Source of the DNA: Caenorhabditis remanei
Taxonomy: Eukaryota; Nematoda; Chromadorea; Rhabditida; Rhabditidae
Reading direction: 5' to 3'
Assembly (NCBI RefSeq): GCF_010183535.1
Contig: NC_071330.1
Coordinates: forward strand, 12,009,717 to 12,073,716
DNA length: 64,000 bases
The position numbers were made by a program, and so were the translations under genes. The notes below the pieces were generated by a model, which saw only the letters and a program-made list of their open reading frames with translations, made no database searches and had not been told where the DNA came from. Shown piece after piece: positions 35,401-46,548 of the stretch. Positions within the stretch are counted from its first letter, which is position 1. The number at the start of each line of letters is the position of its first letter.

Positions 35401-38400
35401 TATGACAAGAGAAGTTAACAGGGATGTGAATCATTGTTCGAAAATGGTCGTACATAATCTGAAAAATGTTATTTTTATTGAATTTAATTGGGAGCTTGGA
35501 CAATATTAGAAATTCGAACTTATTTCCGACATGTCACATTTTTTCGAAAAATGAAAATTTTCAGAGCAATTTTTTCCTTAATTTTCAATTGGAAGCAACT
35601 ATAGTGCTATATGAAAAAATCATCCCCATGAGTTGTTCTTTCTTACCATATGTATGTCACCTCTGCAGACCTCGAAAAAAAAATTTTTTTTTTGGAGGGT
35701 GTCACATTTTTACCATTTTCAGGATCAAAAAATTATTTTTTTATGAGTGTCATATTTTTGTCAAAAACTACATAAAATTTGCTACAATTATGTGCAAAGC
35801 CCATTTTCTGAACAATCCGGTAAAATAATGAAAAAAATTAATGAAAAAAAATTTTCGAAAAAATTTCATTTTCGAAAAATCTCAATTTTTCAAAAACGAG
35901 GTCACGTCACAGGAAAAGCCTTTATGGGCCACTTTGTCTCAAGAAAACTCATCGAATGAGCAAAAAAAATCAGCACTTTAGGGGTAGCAGTCAAAATACA
36001 TTCCATGTTAGAGTTTCCGGAAACTGATCCATTCTGTCGTTCCCGTTTACTCTGGAGACGTCATGTCTTCTTGCTCCTTCTTGCTCTCCTTCATGTCAAC
36101 TGGTTTCCCTTTGAAAAGTGCTGCTCACTTTTCGTGTTGTCACCCACTCTTCTCCTTATTGTCCGTTCCGTTAGTCACCATGGACCAGAAGTGTCGGGGA
36201 TATGATGTCCCTTGAGGGAGGCGAGCGAGCCGTTTGTCTTCACAAGTTTTTGCTCCCTTATTCCTTCCGTTTTTCGATTCTTTCAGTTTTTTTGAGAGAA
36301 GAGAGAGGGAATAGTTTAGGTATTGAAAACGAAGAGTTTGCCTCTTCTTCGTTTTCTGAAGAATACATAAACAAGTTTAGGGAAGACTTCTTTTTGTGGG
36401 AAATAGGGAAAAGAGAGAGAGAGGGAGAGAGCATTGAATAAGGAAATGGGATTTGTTGTAGATAGAAGGGATGGGGATGGAATGATGATGGGATGGGAAG
36501 GTAGAGGGGATGGGGGGGATAGGTACATTGAAGGGTTTGGGATCTATGGAATAAGGGGTTCCAAAGTACAGATAAAAGAGGTCCGGGCTCTAGAAGTAAG
36601 ATATTAGAGACTGTGATCTGGGAATGAATAACACTGGTTTTGTCCAATTACCCTTAGAATGGTTTCAAGGTTTCAGTGAAAACTTGGACCAGAACAGAAT
36701 ATCTGGATTCTGGAGACCATTCATCAATTTTTAAAAACTGATTTTCCATCAAAATTCGATTGTCTCTCGATTCTGCTTGTTCTCGTTGCTGAACTCCACG
36801 GTCAGTTTAGACTACCCTAGTCAGTCATTTTATATGTCATAGTATCAACCTAGATCTCTATTTTTGTAGTTGACAATTTTTTGTGTCTATTCTCCCTAGT
36901 GAGTTACAGTCGAGCAAGAGAAGATCAAAATGGGAACACTTATTTTGAAACACAGTAATTTTTTCGGAAGAAGAGATTCAGAGAAACTGTGAACCACGAA
37001 AATGAAGAGCTTGATTTGAATGAATTTGAAAAAATTGAGAGTCTGAAGCAAGCATTCTTGCTAACCGGACCGGCGCTTAGTTTCGCTTAAAGCGTAATAT
37101 TATGGGTTTAAAAATATATCAAAATGTAGATCTCGGCGAGTTCTATGTCCGTGACCTATTACGGTGCGGATGCCGGATCGGTAATGTGCCGCGGGTCGGG
37201 AAAAAAGGCCAAAAAACTCAAAAATTACCAAAAAATCTATTCTAGCCCGGTCCGCGGCACATTAACGATCAGTCATCCGGCGTAGTAAATCACAGATTAA
37301 GAACTCGCCGAGATCTACATTTTGGTATATTTTTGAGCCCATAACATTGTGTTTTAAGCGGAGCTACGCGTCGGTCCGTGTAGGCCTTTGCAAAGTGTGA
37401 AAATAACTTCACTAAATCGACTTTTGTGTGTGTCAAATGTTTTCTAGGACAGGTTTACAAGTCTCAGAACATTTTGCAAGAAACCAGAACTCCTTCAAAC
37501 ATAAATCTAACTAGGTTCCCATGCCGAACCCATAATAGCTCATACGCATCGCCCACTTCTCCCCGCTTATTCTATATTTCTTAAACTTTCAAAAACCAAA
37601 AAGTGACACTTGAGAATGACCAAAAACGTTTCTCCTTCTCTCTCTGCTCCGAAATGGAACTCCCTATCTGCCTGTCATAATCTTCGGGACCTTCTTCCCC
37701 TTTCTCCATCAAAATTGTCTCCTTTCCCGCCGCCCGTTTAGATGTAAATCGCTTCAGTAGTAGCAGTACTCTCGTACTCATTTCCGGACCCTTTCAAAAC
37801 GGGGGAAAAATAAGAGAAAAGGGAGAGTACATTTGAATGGAAAAGAGAGTAGTAATATATTATGAATACAAATGATTTTATTCTTTTTCCAGGACATGGT
37901 GCATCGGAAGAGGTGATGGCATGCCTACGGCAGGAGAGGTCTCGAGTGGAAAACCCGTCGCAGACGATTGTTAATGTGGTGGCTGAGAATCCGGCGTATT
38001 TGCATTGTAGTGTACCGCCAGATGCGGAGCATGAGGTGAGAAACTGGAAAAGAGAAAAATGAAAATGGTTTGGTTTAGGAAAGGTTTGGGTAGGAGGCAC
38101 TGTGAGCTGTATCTAAAATCTAGATCGTTGTTAGTTTAGAAATCTAGATATCGGAGAAGTGGACATCTGGAACCTCAGAAAATCCCCTGGTTTCTTGCAA
38201 AATAATATAAGCCTTTTTCTGAGCCTCCATCTAGCTTCCACCTAGCCAACCCCCGAATCTCCATATCGATGAAGCTCTGATATCCTGACTAGAGAAGGCC
38301 ATGGAGTCGATTTGGAGTTATGGGACGTGAACCGCCCCCATTGGAAAGCTGAGAAAACGCTGATTCCAAATATATATTCAGTATTTGCCCTCTAGGTCTG

Positions 38401-41400
38401 GTATTCGAGAAAATCAAGCTAAAAGTTCGGTAAAATAGAGAATGATTACATTTTTAACACGCGAAAGTAAGAAGTTTTAAAAAAAAATGTCAGAAAGGCG
38501 AACCAGGCCTCGAGGGCAAAAACTACATATATATTTGGAATCAGCGTTTTCTCAGCTTTCCAATGGTACAGGTCACATTCCATAACTCCAAACTGACTTC
38601 ATAATTTTCCATAGTGAGCCCATAGACTTCTGGAGCTCGGATTCACTGGCACTTAACTCCAGAACTGGTGAATTCCGGGGCACTCATGGACTCTAAAGAC
38701 CTAGATATCTGACTCCAGTCCCCTTAGGTCCACTATACCATAAACCATCGAATTATCAAAATCCTTCCATTCTCAGTTGAAGCAGTTCACAGGCTACAGA
38801 ATCCCGTAGCTTCTATGTCCTTGACCCCAGATTTCCCATTCCAGAACTAAGATTTTAGCAATGCTCCTAGTGTTCCAGACAAGATCTCCTATCTCTAGAA
38901 TGTTCCATTTAAAACTTCCTCGTTCCTTTCCCATCAACAACTTCCCTCCTTATCTTCACTTCGTATTCTCATCTTTCTCTTCCTTATTTATTTTTTGAGC
39001 GGGTTGCAGAAAGTCTTCTTCACATTCTCTTCGATTGAAAAGAGAGAGAGAGGAAATGGCCAATTACGGGCTTCCTGTCGTCAGACTCGTTTTGCTCTTC
39101 TCCTCAGAATGTGCCGCCTATCTCTCTCCACTCTTTTTTGAGGAATCCTTAAAGAGGGGAGGGGGTTGCGTCATTTGAGTCATCTCATGAATGAATTATA
39201 ATTAGAAGAAGAAGAAAAAACCCAAATCAAAGGGAGAAGAAAGATGAGAAGAGAGGAAGGTAAAAGAGGAAGCTATTCATTATGTAATAATTGGTAATAA
39301 TGGGGGATAAGGTTAGCGCATCGTTTAGACGGTGGTCAAAAGCTGAGGGCACTGGGGAAAGGATTGGGTACTAATTACGGGGTTGAGATAGAATGAGATA
39401 GGTTTCTTGGGACCTAGGGAACTGGAGGCTAGATAAGCTAAGGACTACGGAGACTTTGACCTACAGTGCTAGGCTAATAGGCCAAGCTTCAGGACCGTTT
39501 GGCTCTAAGCACATTTCCTTCGCTTAAAGTCTCATGAGTACCGCGAATGATACTGTAGCCAAGGTGTCAGTATCATAGATAGCCAGAGGTTAGACTAGAA
39601 TTAGGCTGGGCAAGGCCTTACTAGGGAAGGCCCCCGAGTTTTTGACCTCGAGGTCTGGTATTCGAAAAAAACAAAGTCAAAGTTTGGACGTCGGTACTTG
39701 TCAACGGTTCAAACTTTGACCTCGTTTTTCTCGAATACCGGACCTCGAGGGCAAAAACTGAATATATATTTGGAATCAGCGTCTTTTCAGCTTTCCAATG
39801 ATATAGATAACGCCCTATAACTCCACAGTAACTCGGGGATTTCCCTAGTAAGTTCATCCCATCTTGGGCACTGTCCAGTCTAATTCTAGTCTAACATCTC
39901 GCCAGCTATGATACTGACACCCCGGCTGCAGTATCATTCACGAGGTTAGGTAGTCATGATCATCCTACTGTAGGATTACTCCCCGGACCATTCTTGCTAG
40001 CCTTGGCACCTTTCGAACTGTTTACCCATCATCTACCTATGCGCGCGAAAAGTCAACGACCGTAATCGAATCGTCTACTGTCATTGTGTGAACCTAGCTG
40101 CCCGGAAGCTCCCCAAGTACTGTTATTATACCATTATATCCGATAACCCATAAGAAAACAATAGAAAAGGCACACCTAGGGGAATGTTTGTGGACAAAAG
40201 AGCGAAGGGGGGGGGAGGGGGAAATTGACAGTTTGGAAGAAAGGGGGAGCACTGGGTTGGAAGATATATCGGGGATTAAGTCCCAAGTTTTTGAGTTTTG
40301 GAATTTCAGATCGCTTGGACCAGGGTCTCCGATGGTGCCATACTGACTGCTGGAAACCGAACTTTTACCAGAGACCCTAGATGGCAAGTGTCCAAGAAGT
40401 CTGCGAATATTTGGGTGCTCAATTTGAGACGAGCCGAACATCAAGACTCCGGATGTTACTTGTGTGAGATCAACGATAAGCACAATACAGTGTATGCAGT
40501 GTATCTGAAAGTGCTCGACCCACCACTTCCATCGCCCGCTTCGTTGCAGAGTGAGTTTTGGAGATTGATGGACATAACCGTTTCTATTTCAGAAAAATCC
40601 ACCCGACTCATGGCGAATATGTCTGGAGATGAAGTCGTGTTGAATTGCACAGTAACCTCCACTGACAAAACAGATGACGATATCGATGTGGTGTGGACAA
40701 GAGATGGGACGACGATTAACTTCAATAATACAGAGAGTGAGTTTTCGGCTTGAAATTAGAGGGGAATTAAGCCACAAAAGCTCGTATCACATCCTCAAAA
40801 GTAATCTAAGTTCACAAAACTATTTTCACGTAAGATTCTGAAGCTAATTCTAAAAAATTAGAAACTGGAGACATTTGTCAGCCACAAGGCTTGAGGCCTG
40901 CATGCTCTGATCTTCAAGATCCGAGGTCTTCAAACCTCCGACCGTTGCTACCGTTGGTACTAATTTCTCAAATCTAGACTAGGTCCGTCACACTCTAGCT
41001 CTTATTCTTCACATCCCGGATTCGGTCATTCTCTAAACTAGTCTGTAACACGGACACAGCTTGTGAAACCCGATAAAGTCTCAAACGTCAACGTCTTAAA
41101 TTTCAGTCACGGAGCGTATAACTTTAAAAAAATGCGAACATCTTTGCGTATTCTATTTGCCGATTCTGAATTCTATGCGAAAAAGCTTAATCATTTGAAC
41201 AGTTTGAGAGCTCATAACTCGGCTCGCTGAGACATTTAGCAGGTTTTGAATACAGAAATGGACTCGCCGTAGTCGAAAGTACATATGACCAAGTTTATAG
41301 ATAGTTTGAAAGCCGCGTCTCCAAAAATTTTCCTTGTCAGAGATCTGCAGTCACGCTGTAGTATAAAAACTTGAATTTTAGACTCTAAGCCTCTGACTTC

Positions 41401-43951
41401 AGGTTCTAGAGCTCCAGGCCTAAGGTCTTGTACGTTTCAAGACTCCTAGTGCTTGATGACTGTAGCCTAGCTCATTCAAAACTTCCACTTTCTCCTCTTT
41501 TCCCCTATTCTATCCCGAGTCCGGTATATTATCCATTCCCATGTTTAATGATGAATCGCTCAGAATTGCAAATGAGGTGGTTTGGCTCTCTGTGTGTGCC
41601 ATGTAAGTCGATCAACTTGTTCTTCTTCAGTTTATATTACTCTTGTCTCCTCCTCCCTGAACAAACAAAAGGAACTTGTTCCCCCGTTTTCACGGACCAC
41701 CCAACAGTAGGCAAGGGGAACTCCCTCTCGATTCCTCAAAACCAAACCAATTTCCTCTCTCAATTACTCCACAAATCTTGTATATGTATACACGGGGAGA
41801 GACGGAACTATAATTGGGAAAAAGAGGATTGGATTATGGAAGGAAACGGGAGGAGAGGTGGGGGGGACCGGGGAAAAAGAAGAAGAAGCAGGTGCAGTGG
41901 AGCGAAGATGAGCGATGAGAGAGGGAGAAAAGGGGAAGAATCATGATGTTTTATTCATTCCGCCACTCATCATTTGGATTCTATTGAATTGTTGGTATAT
42001 GTAGATGTGGGAGAGGAAGCTAGGGGACCTTTTTTGCAAAAAATTGGAGTTGAAAGTTGGGAGTTTAGCAGTAGGTACTGACAGAATGGTCTTACAATTA
42101 GAAATGGATTTCAAAACAAGAGTTTTGAGATATTAGAGTCCGCAGACATTGCCGATAAGAGTTCTGGAAATCTTCGAATCTAAAATTCCAGGCACTTATT
42201 GAGAATCCAGAAAAGACGAGAAGAGTTCTAGAACCTTCGGTTCGGGGGGATCGTAAAATTTGATTTTCTGACAGTTTCGGTAGAACCGAAGTCTGAAAAT
42301 GTAGTTTAAAAAATTTTCTAAGAATTTTTCGAAAATTACAAAAAACAACTGGGAATACGGAGAAAGTAAAGTCAAAAAGGCCGTGAACCAAATAAGCGGA
42401 CATCTGGATATCCGGATAAACGGACAGACATCCAACAAACAACTAGGTAGCAGATACCTTGGTCCTAGGAACTCGAAATTCTGGAATCCCAGAAATCTTT
42501 TTATCGCATAGATAACCGAAATTGAGACATACGGACAAACTTACACACAGGCTGATATGCGCAGTGAAGTGCTAGAAACTGAAATTTTGGAAATCTGAAG
42601 GACAGACTTTCGAAGAATTTCGAATATTCCAAGTTTCAGGAGGCACCGATTCTGTAAAACTATGAACTACTCAATTTGAAATATTTTGGGTTCAAAAACA
42701 CAAAAATAAAATGCAGAACTTTGTAAATTCGTACGACCTGTTTCTAAACTCACCCGATTCTCGGATTCTCTCAGAAATCTGAAAATTCTAGAATCTCAGC
42801 ACTAAAAACCGCTCTGTATCAACTTCTGATTGACTTGAATTATTTATTCCTGGACAATCAAGCCACAAGGTTCTCGTAAATCCACTTCTCACTTTTTCAT
42901 AATTTCAAACCTTCTCCCTTTCTTCCCCGCTTATTCGTTTCCCCTCTCAATTTCAAATTTACATAACATGATTTGTCATCCATCCATCCCCCCCTCTTGA
43001 CGTGGCTAATGCAAAAGAGGAGGTGTTGAGAGTATAAGTAGTACAAGAGTGTTTGCGGCTCTTCACTTCTAATAGGTACTTGATATTTTGCATATATAGA
43101 GAAAAGAGATGTTTGACGCTTTTTGGGAATGGGAGGACAGAGGGAATTGAAAATGTGAATATTTCAGAATACATCTTGAAAGTGAAACGAGACGCTGGAG
43201 TGGTCATTGAGACTATGAGAATCCGGAAGGCGACAATGGAGGATGACGGGAACTATGCATGTGAGCATAGCCAGCAGAAAGCGTCGCAGATTGTGCATAT
43301 TAATAGTGAGTTGTGGATTTTGGATATTTTTGAAAAATGTAAATCGGACTCGGAGAAACTGAAGTAGTCCACCGTTGAGAAGTGAAGGGGAATATTATCA
43401 AGATTTTTGAGGGAGTTACATGACGCCCAGTTTTGTCGAATCATTTCAAAACTATATTGACTATGTAGATCAAAATAAGAGCTTTGTTTTTGTACTTGAC
43501 AACTTTTTTCTAGCTGTTCTAGTTTCTGAGATATGCATCTTTGAAGACAAGTAGCTGATGAACTGATAAGCTACAGTAATGTCCATAATTTTTACAACTT
43601 TGCCTGTTTTCAGTTGAAAATGCCTATCTTTGAGAGGGTGCCACAGTATTACTGATAGCCCTACAAATAAATTTTTGAATGAATCCTATAGTAGAGCTTC
43701 GTTTTTGTAGTTGCCAACTGTTTTGCACGAGCACTCCCTAGAGAGTTATAGTTATTTTAAAAAGACAGCTTAAAAATGGAACAATTTTGCACTGAAATTT
43801 GTCTATTTGAGAGAGAAATGACTTTCATATTTAAAACTACAAGTAAATTTTTTCAGAAGCCGAAGCCCAGACCGCCAACTCATCTCGACACATTCTACCT
43901 GCATTCCTTGTTATCCTAGTTACCGTAATCCTCACTGCTTCTATTTTATAG
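32420..43951 (+). CDS. zig-8: ZIG-8-like two-Ig-domain neuronal surface protein
   Basis: Six exons: 32420-32468, 37893-38035, 40310-40550, 40593-40736, 43168-43305, 43857-43951 (about 269 aa). ZIG-8 is the worm homologue of insect Dpr proteins and binds RIG-5 at neuronal surfaces. Seen: signal peptide 1-19 (MNFKTIFLIFGVVF); first V-type Ig domain with Cys 55 and Cys 116 (IAWTRVSDGAIL, then DSGCYLCEIND), which matches the Dpr pattern; second Ig domain with Cys 163 and Cys 224 (DDGNYACEH); hydrophobic end at about 251-269 consistent with a GPI anchor and no cytoplasmic tail. Introns 1 (5.4 kb), 2 (2.3 kb) and 4 (2.4 kb) are very long for a worm gene and loaded with palindromic repeats. A poly(A) signal lies at 44132. 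The last exon has a second, damaged copy at 51.5 kb. Confidence 0.9.
32535..32925. repeat. GT(A/C)GATTTACG(A/G) tandem repeat
   Basis: At least twelve imperfect units with the core GTAGATTTACG or GTCGATTTACG, spaced about 25-30 bp, in intron 1 of zig-8. Two further units stand at about 34172-34206. Open frames across it come from the repeat. Confidence 0.75.
34311..36007. mobile_element. 1.7-kb near-perfect palindrome in zig-8 intron 1
   Basis: Arms 34311 to about 35120 and about 35196 to 36007, starting CATGGAATGTATTTTGACTG and ending with its inverse, with a loop of about 75 bp. The flanks are TTA on both sides, suggesting a 3-bp target duplication as for PIF/Harbinger-like elements. The arms are so alike that the same small open frames occur on both strands. 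No transposase is seen. A diverged, partial relative lies at 46907-47060. Confidence 0.8.
37064..37385. mobile_element. Palindromic repeat, about 320 bp
   Basis: Arms contain AATGTAGATCTCGGCGAGTT and its inverse AACTCGCCGAGATCTACATT, plus matching TTATGGG / CCCATAA stretches, and run to ACCGGACCGGCGCTTAG at the left end. The centre is GC-rich (CGCGGG / CCGCGG). Non-coding fold-back element in zig-8 intron 1. Confidence 0.65.
38290..38615. mobile_element. Palindromic repeat, copy 1 (CAAATATATATTCAGT family)
   Basis: Arms carry ATTGGAAAGCTGAGAAAACG and its inverse, then CGCTGATTCCAAATATAT, and CCTCTAGGTCTGGTATTCGA near the loop. Located in zig-8 intron 2. The inner part is shared with 39620-39850. 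Confidence 0.65.
39543..39945. mobile_element. Palindromic repeat, copy 2 with extended arms
   Basis: Outer arms start GAATGATACTGTAGCC and end GGCTGCAGTATCATTC. Further matching blocks are GTGTCAGTATCATAG and TTAGACTAGAATTAG. The inner 230 bp match the element at 38.3 kb (CCTCGAGGTCTGGTATTCG, TTTGGAATCAGCGT). Also in zig-8 intron 2. Confidence 0.65.
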
Positions 43952-44131
43952 TTGTCTTTCTTTTTATAGATTTTTGTCTGTAATTAATTTTCTTCTCTCT
44001 CCCCTGTTAATATTATCATCGACAAACTACAACAATCGATTCTGATTTCTCATTTCTCTCCTCTCCTTCCTCTCTGATGACTTACGGGTTTTTTGTTTCA
44101 TTTTTGCAATTTATTATTTTTGAAATTATCC

Positions 44132-44137
44132 AATAAA
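44132..44137 (+). terminator. Poly(A) signal of zig-8
   Basis: AATAAA 181 bp after the zig-8 stop codon, in T-rich 3' flank. A diverged version of this 3' region recurs near 51.7 kb. Confidence 0.6.
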
Positions 44138-44518
44138 GTATTGTTTATTATCTAAGAATTCTCCAAACCAGATCTCGATGGCCGTTTCGATCAGAATTTG
44201 ACCTCAGAGACTTCTAAATAACGACCATCTTCTGTTTAGTACATCGTGATCTAGTTCTAGAACGGATAGTTTTGATTCGAACGGCTCTGGCTAGGCCAGC
44301 ACCCTAAATCCATAAAACATGACTCTTCACTACTACTGACTGCCCTTTATGAACACAAAAATCTGTTTACCCTTCCTATAACTTCTCGACCATACATCTC
44401 AACCCATTGAAAATAACTCAAAAACCAAAAAACAGTGATGCTCCAAATCAGGTCTTGGAAGAATCTTCGATAGTTTCCAATCAACTTGTTTTTCTGTTTA
44501 CAATTCCAGCCGTGGAGT

Positions 44519-45000
44519 ATGATCATTGGAAAAACAGGACACAGGTGGTATATAAGATGCCTACTTCAAAACTTCTACACACTAAATACTTTTACTTACC
44601 TTCTATTTTACTAGCACGGCACGCATCTTACAACCGCGCTCTACCGAAATCGAAGAAAATTACGTGCGAAATTGAGAGACTCAGAGAAAAAGAGACATTT
44701 TTCAAGGGCATTTCGGTGGAGCGCAGTTGTTAGAACTGTGCTGAGCTAATATTTACTTTCAGAATCTTCGGACCTACCATGGACAAGCTTCACCAAAACG
44801 ACAGTAATAAAATGGATTTTCACGATGGGAGAGACCCAAAAATGCTCGGAAAGAATAGTTTCGAAGATATGAAGAAGGATGTTTCTGGAGGAAACGATCA
44901 GTGTAACAAGGAAAAATGTGATATGAGGAACAAAGGATGCAGTGGAGAAGAGGACTTGAAGAAGAGAAGAGAATCAGATGTCAGGAATAAGGAGATGTGA
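44519..45000 (+). CDS. Small charged protein, unrecognised
   Basis: Proposed exons 44519-44544 (MIIGKTGHR) and 44763-45000 (about 87 aa). The junction keeps the frame (AG|A) and removes the MITE at 44612-44748, which lies wholly in the intron. The protein is hydrophilic, rich in Lys, Asp, Glu and Asn, with three Cys near NDQCNKEKCDMRNKGC; there is no signal peptide or known domain. An AATAAA follows at about 45033. It converges on the minus-strand family A gene. Its 3' end is repeated in inverted form near 57.1-57.2 kb, so it belongs to the duplicated block. The start is uncertain; an upstream coding exon could precede the acceptor at 44509. Confidence 0.4.
44612..44748. mobile_element. TA-flanked MITE, copy 2
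   Basis: Inverted relative of 29658-29795. Arms ACCGCGCTCTACCGAAAT / ATTTCGGTGGAGCGCAGT with TA at each border. It sits inside the intron of the small charged protein gene. Confidence 0.75.
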
Positions 45001-45212
45001 ACAACTTCATGAAATAATGTAATTTAATGTTAATAAACTCGTATTCAAGCAGTACAGTTCAGTTTATTTTTTTCTCAGAATCAACATAGAAATATTAAAA
45101 ATAAGAGCAAATGTTTCAATTTTATAATTTTATAATGAATGAATGTAATATTTGAAAGAAGAGTGTATCGTAATTCTATCGGAGTCCATCGACGTCAGTA
45201 TCCCGTCGTTGT

Positions 45213-46244
45213 CTACCTTCTCACTTCAACGTAGCCAAATATACCTCCAATGTCACGTATTAGTTCACGGAGAGGCAACTGGTAGTCTTTGATTTTTGTT
45301 TCAAACTTTTTCATATCTTCAATGATTCCACCCTTAAATATTTGATTTCGAATGGGAAATGTAAACAAGGCAACTGACACCCACGGCATCCAGATATTGA
45401 TCCCACCATTCTGGAGGATAGAGTTGTTTTACTCGGGTAAGAAAGTCCTGAAAATATTCTGAATTGTTCTGAAAGCACTTGTCAAATATCTTACAATGAT
45501 ACGATCCGAAGAATGGTTTTTCTGATTTGATGTTGCAAGGGCAGCATCCACAATGTATGGAAGAATTTCCCCAGCTATTTTAGCCCATTCCCTAGAGTTC
45601 TTCTAAAAATTACAATTCTTGTGTGATTGTACTCTAATCAATAAACTTACGGGTATTTTAGTGTCGTTGTTATGTCCCATTTTGAACTAAAAATTGAAAT
45701 TGTTTTGCAAAAAAAGAAGGAATACTCACCTCGTTCAAAATAGCAGCCACAGCATCGCCAAGTTTTAGTAGAAATACAAGCATGTTTTTGAATGTTAAAA
45801 CTAGTTTTTCAGATTGCGAAGCCCGGTGAAAGGTGATTCGTACCATCATCAGCGGGATTTTCTCAATCAATTCGTTACCAAGTTTCAGTCTGAAATGTGA
45901 TTTGAGAAATAGAACAATCTGCAATATTCTAACCTTTTTTCGATACTTGTTTCTTCATTTCCCTCGAGATTGAACTGTCGAGATAGTTCTAAAACTTCTT
46001 GAATAGCGGATTTAAATTTTTGAGTCTGAAATCAAGAATCATTTACGAAATGCAATAGACCTTTCTTGTTCTGTTCACATTTCTAACATCCTTCAATAAA
46101 ACTCACTTGTTCGGTCAAAATCGCAGAACCATCGAATTCTTCCAAAACTAGTCTCGCATCAGCTATAACCGGCTCAGCTTCATTAAGTCTTTCGAGCTGT
46201 GTTACCAGCTCTTGGCTCGGATCAGGTTCCTCATTGTTTGACAT
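45213..46244 (-). CDS. Family A protein (unrecognised, all-helical), minus copy
   Basis: Seven exons on minus: 46244-46107, 46025-45934, 45889-45730, 45686-45651, 45602-45495, 45447-45379, 45332-45213 (about 240 aa). It starts MSNNEEPDPSQEL and ends in GYVEVRR. No known domain or signal peptide. Helix-forming stretches dominate (LERLNEAEPVIADARLVLEE; KLGNELIEKIPLMMVRI; NMLVFLLKLGDAVAAIL), then a conserved QLYPPEWWDQYLD. The last exon uses an AAG acceptor. Every exon length except the first equals that of the plus-strand copy at 55.9-57.0 kb, and the reading frame is intact in both, so both are probably functional. It is the third gene of the minus-strand B-B-A unit. Confidence 0.75.
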
Positions 46245-46548
46245 TTTCGATTGAACAGAAAAGAAACGATGAAATCGAAAATGAAAACATACAAACGAAA
46301 ATATAAATGTTGTATTTTCAACAAACATGGGAAACATAAGTACAATAAATCTCTGATGTGAGACTAACACATTTATTTAGAACGCAAATATCATGGTATT
46401 ATTTTAAATATATAAATGAGTTGGGAGTTGGGAATAAGTTAACATTAATCTATCTAAATTTAGTCATCTTCATCATGTCAATATATGGAATACTATCAAT
46501 TATTGTTAGTATTTCGAACTTTTTGAAAAAGGAGCCTCCTCTTTTTTC

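Noticed and set aside
34359..35959. Repeated small frames (70-120 codons) on both strands
   Set aside because: Mirror copies within the 1.7-kb palindrome; Phe/Lys-rich translations of AT-rich arms.
41428..41946. 172-codon frame on plus
   Set aside because: Lies within zig-8 intron 4, low-complexity Gly/Arg/Ser end, no splice sites joining it to zig-8 in frame.
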